DNA of 38,881 bases, taken from the NCBI GenBank assembly GCA_016872895.1, contig VGYT01000006.1, forward strand, positions 1 through 38,881. The letters run 5' to 3'. Source of the stretch: Planctomycetota bacterium (GTDB taxonomy: Bacteria > Planctomycetota > Phycisphaerae > FEN-1346). Position 1 is the first letter of the stretch, and each line of letters opens with the position of its first letter. Shown here one piece after another: positions 25,817-33,489 of the stretch. The position numbers were made by a program, and so were the translations under genes. The notes below the pieces were generated by a model. It did not search any database. It was not told where the DNA came from and saw only the letters and a list, made by a program, of their open reading frames with translations.

Positions 25817-25845
25817 AATCTAGCGCGCCGGGGCGCGAAATGCAA
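25817..25845 (-). promoter_or_regulatory. Promoter of the GH2-GH127-TMTC gene group
   Basis: On the minus strand TTGCAT (25845-25840) and TAGATT (25822-25817) are 17 bases apart, giving a start near 25810 and a leader of about 38 nt. It overlaps the stop codon of the upstream TudS/DUF1722 gene. Confidence 0.5.
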
Positions 25846-26785
25846 ACGTTTCTGCCAGCGCCTCCGGGTACGGTTCCAGGAACGTCTGCTGCATGAGGCA
25901 GGCGACCTCGAACCGCACGCCCCACGACCGCACGAGCGTCAGGGCCGCGCTCAGGGGGGCCTTGCCCGCGCGGTACTTCTCCAGCAGGTCCAGGAAGAAG
26001 GCCTTCTCGCCCGCCTTGAGGCCGGCGGAGACGTATCTAAGCGCATGCATAAGCACGTTGATGATGCTCGTCGTTCGCGGCGGCCGGGCCAGGGCGCGGG
26101 CGAAGCCCCGGCGATACGCGGCCGACAGATTAGCCGACGGTCGTCGGCCCGCGCACGCCGCCAGGCGCCCCAGTTCGCGCATCCGCGAACGGCTGTAGGC
26201 CGCCAGCAGCCACTCGTTGGCGGCATGGAAGGCCGCCAGGTCGCGCATGCCGCCGCGGCGGCCGACCCCGCGGAGCGAGGCCATCGCAAACAGCCGCGTA
26301 AGAAAGTGCTCGCGAAGGGCAATGTTGTTCAAGCGCCCCTCGTCCTCCACCGGCAGGTCGGTGAACCGCCGAAGGACCGCGCCGCCGAAGAAGCCGCTGC
26401 CCGCGCCCAGCGGGGCCTCGGCGCCAGGGCCGCCGTACACCTTCACGTCCGTGATGCCGCACGACGGCGAGCGGGCCTTCAGAAGGAATCCGTCCACTTC
26501 GCCCAGCGACGCGAGGAACCGCGATGCGAACGCAACCATTTCGCCGGACACGTCGCGGCCGGTGGCCGGCTGCACCAGGCGAACGCGGCCGCCCCGCCGC
26601 ACCACCCGGATGGGGTCCCGCGGGCAGCCCAACCCGATCTCCATCTCCGGGCACACGGGCGCCGCCGCAACGTGCGCACGCAGCCGCGAGGCAAACTCGT
26701 CGGCGACAATGGCGCCGTCGTAGCGGCAGGCGGCAAAGCCCAGGCACTTGCTGAAGACGGCGCGCGGCTTCACGAACGTTCGCAT
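25820..26785 (-). CDS. TudS-like (DUF523) and DUF1722 (YbgA) two-domain protein
   Basis: A 321-residue cytoplasmic protein. The N-terminal DUF523 domain (about 1-150) has cysteines at positions expected for an iron-sulfur cluster: Cys14 and Cys20 (SKCLGFAACRYDG), Cys45 and Cys54 (PVCPEMEIGLGCPRDP) and Cys109 (RSPSCG). DUF523 proteins include TudS, a [4Fe-4S] thiouracil desulfurase. The C-terminal DUF1722 domain (about 190-315) is the YbgA part, of unknown function. The two-domain form is a known architecture. Start ATG 26785 is chosen because the frame further upstream runs through the tRNA gene. It lies divergent from that tRNA. Confidence 0.82.
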   Translation of the reverse strand: MRTFVKPRAVFSKCLGFAACRYDGAIVADEFASRLRAHVAAAPVCPEMEIGLGCPRDPIRVVRRGGRVRLVQPATGRDVSGEMVAFASRFLASLGEVDGFLLKARSPSCGITDVKVYGGPGAEAPLGAGSGFFGGAVLRRFTDLPVEDEGRLNNIALREHFLTRLFAMASLRGVGRRGGMRDLAAFHAANEWLLAAYSRSRMRELGRLAACAGRRPSANLSAAYRRGFARALARPPRTTSIINVLMHALRYVSAGLKAGEKAFFLDLLEKYRAGKAPLSAALTLVRSWGVRFEVACLMQQTFLEPYPEALAETFAFRAPAR

Positions 26786-26847
26786 AAGCGCCCCTGCGGA
26801 CGGGGGGAGCGCGACTGTGCCCTGCCCGCGCTTCGGCACAAATGCTA

Positions 26848-26876
26848 TAGACACGGGGCCGCCCGGACGATAAAAA
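26848..26876 (+). promoter_or_regulatory. Possible promoter of tRNA-Ser(CGA)
   Basis: TAGACA at 26848-26853 and TAAAAA at 26871-26876 are 17 bases apart. The predicted start falls about 7 bases before the mature tRNA 5' end. The -10 box is not ideal. Confidence 0.4.
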
Positions 26877-26889
26877 TCCTGCCGGGCGC

Positions 26890-26979
26890 GGAGAGGTGCC
26901 AGAGCGGTTGAATGGGCCGGTTTCGAAAACCGGTGTGGGCTACGGTCCACCGGGAGTTCGAATCTCCCCCTCTCCGCCA
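26890..26979 (+). tRNA. tRNA-Ser, anticodon CGA
   Basis: The acceptor stem GGAGAGG (26890-26896) pairs with CCTCTCC (26969-26975). G is the discriminator, and CCA (26977-26979) is encoded. The anticodon stem is CCGGT/ACCGG around the loop TTCGAAA, giving anticodon CGA at 26924-26926 for UCG codons. The D region (CAGAGCGGTTGAATGG), the long class II variable arm and the T arm (GGGAGTTCGAATCTCCC) confirm serine identity. Confidence 0.95.
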
Positions 26980-27101
26980 CGCCTCGCGGTTGCCGGCGGG
27001 CCTGCCGGGGGCGCACCGGCAATGATGAGGCCATGTCCGGCGGCGCGTGTCGGTGGCATCAACGCCGCTTCACGGGGAGTTGCGGCCGGTCAGGGGCGGG
27101 T

Positions 27102-27458
27102 ATGATGAATCTGACGGACCTCGCCAGGGAAATCGGCGCCCACGTCGCGGCCGGGGGGCGTCCTAACTGCCGCGCGGTCGACCGCGTGTACGCCGGCGAC
27201 CGCATCAGCGACCTCCTGACGCACGCCTCGCACACCACGCTGCTGGTGACCAACCTCTCCAGCGCCCTGTTGGTGTGCGTGGCGGAACTGATGGACGTGC
27301 CCGCCATCTGCCTGGTGGGCGGCCAGAACCCCGCGCCGGAGATTATTGCGGCCGCGCGGTCACGCGGCATGTTCCTGATGGTCTCGCCCGTGGACCTTTT
27401 CGAGACGTGCGGCCGCGTGCACCGCTGCTGGAACGACGCAAGGCCCGCCGGAGCATGA
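27102..27458 (+). CDS. DRTGG-domain-like small regulatory protein
   Basis: A 118-residue cytoplasmic protein resembling stand-alone DRTGG-domain proteins. It has an N-terminal helix (LTDLAREIGAHVAAGG), a middle segment (VYAGDRISDLLTHA), the TTLLVTNLSSALLVCVAELMD stretch in part, and a C-terminal PEIIAAARSRGMFLMVSPVDLFETCGRVH. In that family the domain probably binds a small ligand; in several anaerobes it lies next to an anti-sigma-type ATPase and hydrogenase or signalling genes. Start ATG 27102 has AGGGG 6 bases upstream; a second ATG at 27105 is possible. Its stop overlaps the next start (ATGA), so the two are coupled. The exact role is unknown. Confidence 0.65.
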   Translation: MMNLTDLAREIGAHVAAGGRPNCRAVDRVYAGDRISDLLTHASHTTLLVTNLSSALLVCVAELMDVPAICLVGGQNPAPEIIAAARSRGMFLMVSPVDLFETCGRVHRCWNDARPAGA

Positions 27459-28039
27459 ACGCTTTCACATACATCATCGCGGGAGGAGACTACATCCGCG
27501 CGGGTGCGGCGTCGCGCCGCCTCAAGGAGCGCCTGGAGGCCGCCGGGGCGGCGCCCGACTCCGTCCGCCGCGCCGTCATCGCCGCCTGCGAGGCCGAGAT
27601 GAACGTCGTCGTCCACGCGCGCGGCGGGCGGATGGAGGCGCGCCTGGCCCCCGGCCGCATCGACGTGGAAGTCGCCGACGCCGGTCCGGGCATCGCCGAC
27701 GTCCCCCTGGCGATGCAGGAAGGCTACTCCACCGCGCCGCCCGAGGCGCGGGCGCTGGGCTTCGGCGCCGGGATGGGCCTGCCGAGCATCCGCCGCGCTG
27801 CCGACGCCTTCGCGATTGATTCCGCGCCCGGCAGGGGCACACGCTTGCGGTTCACGGTTTACCTCGGGGCCCGGTGCCCCGCCGCGGCGGGCGAAGGCGT
27901 GCGTTTCAGGGGCACCAGGATCATGCTTTCGCAACGGCGCGAAAGCATGGCGCCCCGCCGTCCCGGCCAGGGCGGGCCGTGCCGCCTGCCGTCCGGGCCG
28001 CCGCGAGGCAGCGCCGGGAGCGACGCGCCCGGAGGTTGA
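27455..28039 (+). CDS. SpoIIAB/RsbW-like ATP-binding protein with a repeat-derived tail
   Basis: A 194-residue GHKL-type ATPase. The N box has Asn50 (EAEMNVVVHA), the G1 box is DAGPGI at 75-80, and the G2 box is GFGAGMGLP at 102-110. This is the anti-sigma-factor/serine-kinase class rather than a full histidine kinase, since no dimerisation domain or phospho-His is present. The recognisable domain ends near residue 137. The remaining 57 residues are Arg/Gly/Pro-rich, and part of them (from Met157) is encoded by a dispersed palindromic repeat (27923-27951). The tail therefore looks like an accretion produced by repeat insertion over the original stop. It lies between a DRTGG-like gene and a response regulator, suggesting a common signalling pathway. 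Confidence 0.8.
   Translation: MNAFTYIIAGGDYIRAGAASRRLKERLEAAGAAPDSVRRAVIAACEAEMNVVVHARGGRMEARLAPGRIDVEVADAGPGIADVPLAMQEGYSTAPPEARALGFGAGMGLPSIRRAADAFAIDSAPGRGTRLRFTVYLGARCPAAAGEGVRFRGTRIMLSQRRESMAPRRPGQGGPCRLPSGPPRGSAGSDAPGG
27923..27951 (+). repeat. Palindromic repeat inside the ATPase gene
   Basis: ATGCTTTCGC and GCGAAAGCAT form a perfect 10-bp stem. This is the third copy of the hairpin found at 23313-23408. It is followed near 27963 by the same CCCGGCCAGGGCG stretch that flanks the other copies at 23287-23299, so a composite unit is shared. Confidence 0.85.
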
Positions 28040-28041
28040 AC

Positions 28042-28434
28042 GTGCCCAAGCGCATTCTCGTCGTGGACGACGACCCGGAGTTCCTCCAGGAACTCACGGA
28101 GAGGCTCCAGGCGCAGGGCTTCGATGTGGCGCCCGCCGACGGATACCAGGCGGCGCTGGCGGCCTTCGGCCGCGCGCGGCCGGACCTGGCCATCGTGGAC
28201 CTGATGCTTGAGCACCGCGACGACGGGTTCATGCTGTGCCATCACATCAAGAAGGCCGACCCGGCCATCCCGGTCATCCTGGTTACGGCCGTCACGTACG
28301 AGACGGGCATGGCGTTCGACGCCGCCGGCGAGGAAGAGCGGCGGTGGCTGAAGGCCGACGTGATGCTCGACAAGCCCGTGCGCTTCGAGGCGATCCAGCG
28401 CGAGATCGACCGCCTCCTGCCGCGGCTGGCGTAG
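28042..28434 (+). CDS. Single-domain response regulator (CheY-like receiver)
   Basis: A 130-residue receiver domain with no output domain. The acidic pocket is VVDDD at 7-11, the phospho-acceptor Asp53 is in AIVDLML, a Thr is in VILVTAV, and the conserved Lys is in LDKPV. A loop of about 15 extra residues (YETGMAFDAAGEEERR) lies between the conserved Thr and the Lys, which is longer than in CheY. GTG at 28042 has GGAGG 6 bases upstream, two bases after the ATPase stop. No histidine kinase is in the window, so its partner is encoded elsewhere or it pairs with the upstream ATPase. Its stop is one base from that of the convergent NagB-like gene. Confidence 0.88.
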   Translation: MPKRILVVDDDPEFLQELTERLQAQGFDVAPADGYQAALAAFGRARPDLAIVDLMLEHRDDGFMLCHHIKKADPAIPVILVTAVTYETGMAFDAAGEEERRWLKADVMLDKPVRFEAIQREIDRLLPRLA

Positions 28435-28435
28435 C

Positions 28436-29371
28436 CTAGTGCATCTCCACCTTGCACTCGCCCAGCCCCGGCCGGTAGAAGTTGAACTGCACGTTCGGGT
28501 GCAGCGCCAGCAGCGACATCGGCACGGCGCTGTCGGCGATTCTCCTGGAGATCATGAGCGTCGTCAGGCGCATGCCGAACGGGTTGTCGTGCCTGCCCGC
28601 CTGCCAGATTGAGACCTTGTCGGCCTTCCACGTTTCGACCGGCCCGACGGTTGCGGCCTGGGTTGGCACGAGCGAGACGTCGCCCCCGCCGCTCGTGCGG
28701 GCGTTCTGCATCACCGTTACGGGGTGGAGGTCCACGACGCGGGTCCCCAGTTTCAGGTACTCCCGGGGCGGGGGCGGGGCGTCCCTGTACTTGCCGCGGC
28801 GGGGCAGGGGGTCGTTGAACGCCCAGTGCTTGATGTCGCCCTGGCCGCCCTGCATGATTACGCAGCGGATATCATCATATGTGCGCGAGTATGCCGCCAG
28901 GTCGCCCGCGGGGAAGTGCAGGTTCTCCGGCGGCATCCGCAGCGCCGGCCGTATGCGGTCGAAGCACAACTGGCGGTCCGTCCGGGCGAACGACAGCGGG
29001 TGCTCCGGCGGCACGGGCCGGCCGTTCTCCACCCACTCGTCCATGCCCCAGAAGTGCGCGTCGCGGGCCCGCAGGTCCAGGTCCATCGCGTTGACGATGC
29101 GGGCCGCCAGCGGCAGTTGCTCGGTCGGCCCGATGGGTCCGCAGATGCCCGCCGGCCGGCCGGGCGACGATTGCTTCCACGCCTCGATGTACTCAAGCGC
29201 CTCGGCCAGGTAGAACTCCTCGACGGCGTCGTACATGACGACGCGGAACCCCGGACGCGACAGGCCCGCCAGGGCCTTCGGCGTCAGGCGTGCGGCGTCT
29301 TTCAGGATGTCCGGGTCGAGGGTCGTGTAGTCCCACCATCCGGGGGCCAACTTGCTCAGGGGACGGGTCAT
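28436..29371 (-). CDS. Glucosamine-6-phosphate isomerase/deaminase-like (NagB-related) protein
   Basis: A 311-residue cytoplasmic protein with a NagB/6-phosphogluconolactonase-type fold. It has [19 protein letters not shown] near 79-97 (phosphate-binding position) and HFWGMDEWV at 106-114, the segment equivalent to the NagB active-site loop. It is longer than classical NagB (about 266 residues) and the LGxGxDGH loop is replaced by [13 protein letters not shown], so its substrate may differ. Start ATG 29371 has a strong GGAAGGAGG site and overlaps the stop of the PIG-L gene (ATGA). The pairing with a de-N-acetylase suggests consecutive steps in amino-sugar breakdown, which is an inference. Confidence 0.72.
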   Translation of the reverse strand: MTRPLSKLAPGWWDYTTLDPDILKDAARLTPKALAGLSRPGFRVVMYDAVEEFYLAEALEYIEAWKQSSPGRPAGICGPIGPTEQLPLAARIVNAMDLDLRARDAHFWGMDEWVENGRPVPPEHPLSFARTDRQLCFDRIRPALRMPPENLHFPAGDLAAYSRTYDDIRCVIMQGGQGDIKHWAFNDPLPRRGKYRDAPPPPREYLKLGTRVVDLHPVTVMQNARTSGGGDVSLVPTQAATVGPVETWKADKVSIWQAGRHDNPFGMRLTTLMISRRIADSAVPMSLLALHPNVQFNFYRPGLGECKVEMH

Positions 29372-30153
29372 CGGCTGCCTCCTTCCGTAAGTTCCGCGCA
29401 GGCGTCCGGGCCGAGGGCCTCGCCCAGCGGGTCGAAGTCCGGCGGCCCGAAGCCCAGGTGCGAGTGCCGCTGCCAGCCTTCGGCCAGGGCGAACCGGCCG
29501 GACATCCGGCCCACGGCGGCCGACATATCTTCCATCGCCTTCAGGTAACTGCCGATGCCCTGGCTTTCGTCGAGCCAGCGTTTCTGGCTCTCGTGGCAGG
29601 CCAGGGCACGACGCTTGCGGTCGAAGACGCGCGAAATATCGACGCAGAAGTCCGGCCGCACCGGCCGCCGCAACACGTCCTGAAGCCCGTAGGGCAGGGC
29701 GTGGTACACCGCCACCGGCGAATCGACCGGCGCGGCGGGCGGGTCCGTGGCGAGGTTGGGCATCCCGCGCGTGAACGCGGCGGTAACCGCCAGCCGCGAG
29801 GCGTTCACGTGGTCCTCCATGTAATCGCAAGGCGAGGGCACGAGCAGCGCCTGCGGCGCAGCCTGACGCACGACGGCCGCCACGCGCGCAAGGAGCCGCG
29901 GCTCGTAATAAATCTCGATGTCATCAACCAGCGGGGGATGAAGGATGGACCCGAGCATCGCGGCGGCGGCCTGCGCCTCGCGCGTGCGGACGGCCACGGT
30001 CTCGTCGCGCCCCGTGCTGCGCGAGCCGCACGACCCCGTCGCCACGTTCAGGCAGTGCAGCCGCCACCCGGCCTCGCCCAGCGCAAGAAGCGTGCCGGCC
30101 ATCATGAACTCGATGTCGTCCGGATGGGCCGCTATCGCCATCGCCGTGGGCAT
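29368..30153 (-). CDS. PIG-L-family de-N-acetylase
   Basis: A 261-residue zinc-dependent deacetylase of the LmbE/PIG-L type. The metal site is AHPDD (His10, Asp13) plus His115 in DYMEDH. Such enzymes remove acetyl groups from GlcNAc-containing small molecules or glycans. No signal peptide is seen, so it should act in the cytoplasm. The start at ATG 30153 has GAGG about 11 bases upstream; a GTG at 30180 would add nine residues and has GGGG close by. It is the first gene of a two-gene operon with the NagB-like gene, overlapping by four bases. Confidence 0.85.
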   Translation of the reverse strand: MPTAMAIAAHPDDIEFMMAGTLLALGEAGWRLHCLNVATGSCGSRSTGRDETVAVRTREAQAAAAMLGSILHPPLVDDIEIYYEPRLLARVAAVVRQAAPQALLVPSPCDYMEDHVNASRLAVTAAFTRGMPNLATDPPAAPVDSPVAVYHALPYGLQDVLRRPVRPDFCVDISRVFDRKRRALACHESQKRWLDESQGIGSYLKAMEDMSAAVGRMSGRFALAEGWQRHSHLGFGPPDFDPLGEALGPDACAELTEGGSR

Positions 30154-30326
30154 GGTCGGCTTCGCCTCGCGCGGCAGCACGGACCCCCTGGCCGCGCGTC
30201 TGTTATGATACCCTTGCCGGCCGGCCGCCGCCAGCGTTCCTGTGTCTTGCTTGGCCTGCGTGGGATGAAGATGAATGTGAAAAGGGTGGACTTTTTTTTG
30301 GCTGGCGCGGAAGATGAAGCCGGGGC

Positions 30327-30366
30327 GGAGAGGTGCCGGAGCGGTCTATCGGGCCGGTCTTGAAAA
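30327..30366 (+). pseudogene. 5' half of tRNA-Ser(UGA), truncated
   Basis: GGAGAGGTGCCGGAGCGGTC and the bases after it match the 5' half of the intact tRNA-Ser at 26890 with few changes. The acceptor 5' strand (30327-30333), D arm, anticodon 5' stem CCGGT (30354-30358) and loop CTTGAAA with anticodon TGA (30361-30363) are all present. After A30366 the sequence departs: ATTCT instead of the expected ACCGG. The variable arm, T arm and CCA end are missing. This is the break expected where an element integrated at a tRNA gene. Confidence 0.8.
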
Positions 30367-30483
30367 TTCTTTCTGCGGATAGCCGCAAGTCCTTGCCGTG
30401 TTTGCAATTACGTCTGTGGCGAGGACTTGTCGTCGTCCGGCGAATGCCGCCCGAACCGCAGGAATCCGCCGAAACCGCCCTTC

Positions 30484-30501
30484 CGGTTGTCGCGACAACC
30501 G
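30484..30501. promoter_or_regulatory. Perfect 18-bp palindrome
   Basis: CGGTTGTCGCGACAACCG is its own reverse complement with no central spacer. It lies 56 bases upstream of the -35 box of the sugar-degradation genes, so it could be an operator for a dimeric regulator or a leftover recombination site. Confidence 0.45.
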
Positions 30502-30556
30502 TTGGTTTCAGGTTCATCGAGCGGTAAACCCTTAGTTCTCTCGTGGTACCGCGCCC

Positions 30557-30585
30557 TTTCATGTTCCAGGCCGGCCGGTTATGAT
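30557..30585 (+). promoter_or_regulatory. Possible promoter of the sugar-degradation gene run
   Basis: TTTCAT at 30557-30562 and TATGAT at 30580-30585 are 17 bases apart. Transcription would start about 20 bases before the start codon at 30612. Confidence 0.45.
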
Positions 30586-30611
30586 TGGTGGGCATCGCTC
30601 GGAGATGAACC

Positions 30612-32273
30612 ATGGGGCAGGGGATCAGGTGGGCCGGCATGCTTCTGCTGTTGGCGGCGGGCGTCTTGCCGGCGCGAGAAGGCGACCGGATTCAACGAGG
30701 CGAGATGGCCGGTTACCTGGTCGTGCCCAACGGGAAAGTCCCGGCTGCGTATGATGCCGGGTTCTCAATGTATGTGGCCGCCTGGCCCTTGTTGAAGGAC
30801 TATCCGGGGGACCGTTTTCAAACGGGGCTTTTCGGCACCTGGATGTTCGCTCAGTATGAGGGCCGCGCTCCCGCCAACCTGTATTCCGGTATAGAGGGCG
30901 GGCTGGGCTGGTGGCGCGACACTCGGTTCGCCACCGAAACGCCGAAGTTCATCATGGGCGGGGTGGCTCCGAACTTCGTCGAATGGGCCAACGGGCCTGG
31001 GGCCGGCAAGGGAAGGAACTGGAAGGAACCGAAAGGCCTCTACGGTGTGGCACAACTCAGTCCGTGGTTGCTCTGGCCCCCCGACGGCTTGAACCTGAAG
31101 CAGGGCGCCTGCGGCGAACTGTTCGGATACGGCTACCTGCCGCTACCCCTTACCAAGGCCAAACCCACCACCGCCGGAAAGGACGTTCCCACAGGCGACA
31201 ACAGTTGGACGTTGTTTCTGAATACGGGGAACTTCAAAGGCCCGGTGGCTTTTTTCACCCCCTTCTTCTGGTCTCGCGCCGCCGTGGTTGAGCCGCGCCT
31301 GAGCGGGATGCTTCTGGACAGCCGTCCCTCCGATCCCAACCGGGCCTTGCAGATGGAGACCCAGCATGTCCCCAGCGTTCAGGCGATGGACGCCAAGGGT
31401 GAGACCTATGCCCGAATCGCCCCCACATCGTTCCCCCGCGGGCCGAACGGCGACTCGGTGCTGGTGCATCGCATCACCTCCTATAGCAGGAAAGCGCTGT
31501 GGAATGCCGTGAAGACCTGGTTTGAAGGGGGCGCCCAGGCCAGCGGCGCCATCAATCCCGAAGGGGCCGTTGTGCACGACTTCAGCGGGCGCGGCGAAGC
31601 AACCTGGGAAATCTACACCGACGGAGCCCCCAAGGAGAAGAAGGCGCCTGTGGCTTGGGATTCTCTTGCGACCCCCAGGGCATTGGACTTGAACACCTTC
31701 GGCTACCGTTGGAATCACCAGGTGGTTGAGAAGACCGATTCCAGGAACGGCCCGCTGGCCACTCTCCCCGAGTACTTCCGCCTGGTGAATGACGGCGCCA
31801 AGAAGAAGGCGCGGTGGGTTCCGGTGCGGGCCGAAGACGTCCCGAAGGAAACGGGTCTCGTGCAGGTTCGTTTTGACCGACCCCGCGAGAATCGCCCCGA
31901 ACCCTATGTCACTCCTGATGATGCGGCGAGTTGCTGGAAGAAGCCCGGCCCCGCGGCCGGACCTTTTCAGTCGCACCTGGGTGACGGCAGCGTGGTGACC
32001 TACTACTGGTATCGCTTCGCCGACCAGCCCGCCTTGCTCAACGCCGACCTGACGAACGAGGAGCGCGAGGCCATGCAGGCGCGCGTGGAAAAACTCCACC
32101 GGAATTGGAGGAAGGACCGCGATTACCTGGCGCCGCCCACGGTCGGCAGACTGGCGGATGTTGACCCCGCCCTTATCGTCACTCCGCCGCCGGGACTGGC
32201 GGCGGGTTATGTCCCCATTGCCACTCGACAAGCAGCGAAGGAAGACTCGCCCAAGGGGGCCAAAGACAAGTGA
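30612..32273 (+). CDS. Secreted protein of unknown function in a carbohydrate island
   Basis: A 553-residue protein with a signal peptide (about 1-21). I do not recognise any catalytic family. It is rich in Trp, Tyr and Pro. Segments such as GGLGWWRDTRFATETPKFIMGG and FFTPFFWSRAAVVEPRLSGM (each only part of longer stretches) suggest a beta-rich extracellular fold. The C-terminal 60 residues are charged. The start ATG at 30612 has GGAG 8 bases upstream, with a promoter-like pair just before it. It heads a co-directional run with an esterase, GH29, GH2 and another esterase, so a role in binding or cleaving the same glycan is likely but unproven. Confidence 0.6.
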   Translation: MGQGIRWAGMLLLLAAGVLPAREGDRIQRGEMAGYLVVPNGKVPAAYDAGFSMYVAAWPLLKDYPGDRFQTGLFGTWMFAQYEGRAPANLYSGIEGGLGWWRDTRFATETPKFIMGGVAPNFVEWANGPGAGKGRNWKEPKGLYGVAQLSPWLLWPPDGLNLKQGACGELFGYGYLPLPLTKAKPTTAGKDVPTGDNSWTLFLNTGNFKGPVAFFTPFFWSRAAVVEPRLSGMLLDSRPSDPNRALQMETQHVPSVQAMDAKGETYARIAPTSFPRGPNGDSVLVHRITSYSRKALWNAVKTWFEGGAQASGAINPEGAVVHDFSGRGEATWEIYTDGAPKEKKAPVAWDSLATPRALDLNTFGYRWNHQVVEKTDSRNGPLATLPEYFRLVNDGAKKKARWVPVRAEDVPKETGLVQVRFDRPRENRPEPYVTPDDAASCWKKPGPAAGPFQSHLGDGSVVTYYWYRFADQPALLNADLTNEEREAMQARVEKLHRNWRKDRDYLAPPTVGRLADVDPALIVTPPPGLAAGYVPIATRQAAKEDSPKGAKDK

Positions 32274-32293
32274 TTCATTCAAGGAGAATGCCG

Positions 32294-33463
32294 ATGAAAC
32301 CAACGAGTATCGTTCGCGCCGCACTGCCGCCGGCGCTGCTGGCCGCGCTGGCAATCGGGCTCACAACCGTATCGGCGGCAGAGAAGATCAGCATCGATCC
32401 GAAGCAGCAATTGCCGGGGCCGAACAACAAGGCGCCCGACTCCGGGAAACCGGTCAAGGTGTTCATCCTGATGGGCCAGTCCAACATGGTTGGCATGGGC
32501 AGGATTGCCGAGGGCAAGAACGCTGAGGGGTCGCTGGAAAATGCGGTCAAGGCGAAGAAGAAATACCCCTACCTTGTGGATGAGGGGGGCAACTGGTCGG
32601 AGCGCAAGGACGTCCGCTATGTGCGCGTCATGCAGGGCCGAGGCGGCGGTGGAATGCAGCAGTTCAACAACGAATGGATGACCGTCAAGACCTGTAGGAC
32701 CATCGGCCCGGAGTTTGGTATCGCGCATGTCGTGGGGGATGCCATTGATGCGCCGGTGCTGATCCTCAAGAGCTGCATCGGCAACCGGAGCCTGGGATGG
32801 GACCTGCTGCCGCCCGGCAGCGAGCGCTACCAGGCGGAAGTGACCGAGCGGAACGGCCAGAAGGTCACCAAGGTGTTTGCGGGCTACAAAGATCGGCCGG
32901 ATTCCTGGGTCATGGACCAGAGCAAAGGCACCGCGACGGAGCCACCGCCCTGGCTCGACAAGAATGGTAAGCCCATTGATTGGTATGCTGGCAAGCAATA
33001 CGACGACGATACTTCCTACGCGAAAAAGGTGCTTGCGGAACTCGACAAATACTACCCCGGGGCGCAAGGCTACGAGGTCACGGGCTTCTTCTTCTGGCAA
33101 GGTGAGAAGGACTGCGGCAACGCCGTGCATGCGGCTCGCTACGAGCAGAATCTCGTCCGTTTCATCAAGCAGTTGCGCAAGGATTTCAATGCTCCGGACG
33201 CGAAGTTTGTCCTTGCAACCCTGGGCGAAGCCACCAAGGGTAGCGGGGGCAATGGTGGAATGGTGCTCGAGGCCCAGCTCGTGGTGGACGGCAAGAGCGG
33301 GAAGTACCCGGAGTTCAAAGGCAACGTGGCCACGGTCTATTCCAACCCCATGGCGCAAGGCGGCAGCGGAAACGGTCACTACGGCGGCAAGGCCGAAGTC
33401 TATATGGACGTCGGGGAAGCCATGGGCAAGGCCATGGTCGACTTGCTGGAGAATAAGCCATAG
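32294..33463 (+). CDS. Secreted SASA-family carbohydrate esterase
   Basis: A 389-residue exported esterase of the sialate-O-acetylesterase (SASA) superfamily. A signal peptide covers about residues 1-30. The catalytic serine is Ser63 in ILMGQSNMVGMG, and the later family block is FFFWQGEKDC (from about 266). Members remove acetyl groups from plant or algal polysaccharides or sialic acids; the true substrate here is unknown. ATG 32294 is preferred because AAGGAG lies 7 bases upstream; ATG 32288 is too close to that site. The gene follows the unknown protein after 20 bases and precedes the GH29 gene by 26, so all are probably one transcript. Confidence 0.82.
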   Translation: MKPTSIVRAALPPALLAALAIGLTTVSAAEKISIDPKQQLPGPNNKAPDSGKPVKVFILMGQSNMVGMGRIAEGKNAEGSLENAVKAKKKYPYLVDEGGNWSERKDVRYVRVMQGRGGGGMQQFNNEWMTVKTCRTIGPEFGIAHVVGDAIDAPVLILKSCIGNRSLGWDLLPPGSERYQAEVTERNGQKVTKVFAGYKDRPDSWVMDQSKGTATEPPPWLDKNGKPIDWYAGKQYDDDTSYAKKVLAELDKYYPGAQGYEVTGFFFWQGEKDCGNAVHAARYEQNLVRFIKQLRKDFNAPDAKFVLATLGEATKGSGGNGGMVLEAQLVVDGKSGKYPEFKGNVATVYSNPMAQGGSGNGHYGGKAEVYMDVGEAMGKAMVDLLENKP

Positions 33464-33489
33464 ACGTCTCCATGCGCTGAAACACGACC

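Larger units (their letters stand above)
30154..30556. other. Intergenic junction region
   Basis: The 458 bases between the PIG-L start and the next gene hold the truncated tRNA-Ser (30327-30366), a small hairpin TGCGGATAGCCGCA at 30374-30387, a perfect 18-bp palindrome at 30484-30501 and a likely promoter at 30557-30585. No recognisable gene is present; a 64-codon plus-strand frame running out of the tRNA piece looks accidental. Confidence 0.5.

Noticed and set aside
26786-27034. Upstream extension of the TudS/DUF1722 protein by 83 codons
   Set aside because: The extension would run through the intact tRNA-Ser gene and has no family similarity. The start at 26785 begins directly with the conserved domain.
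30333-30527. A 64-codon plus-strand frame starting inside the truncated tRNA
   Set aside because: It begins in tRNA sequence, lacks a ribosome site and resembles no protein. It is a by-product of the junction.
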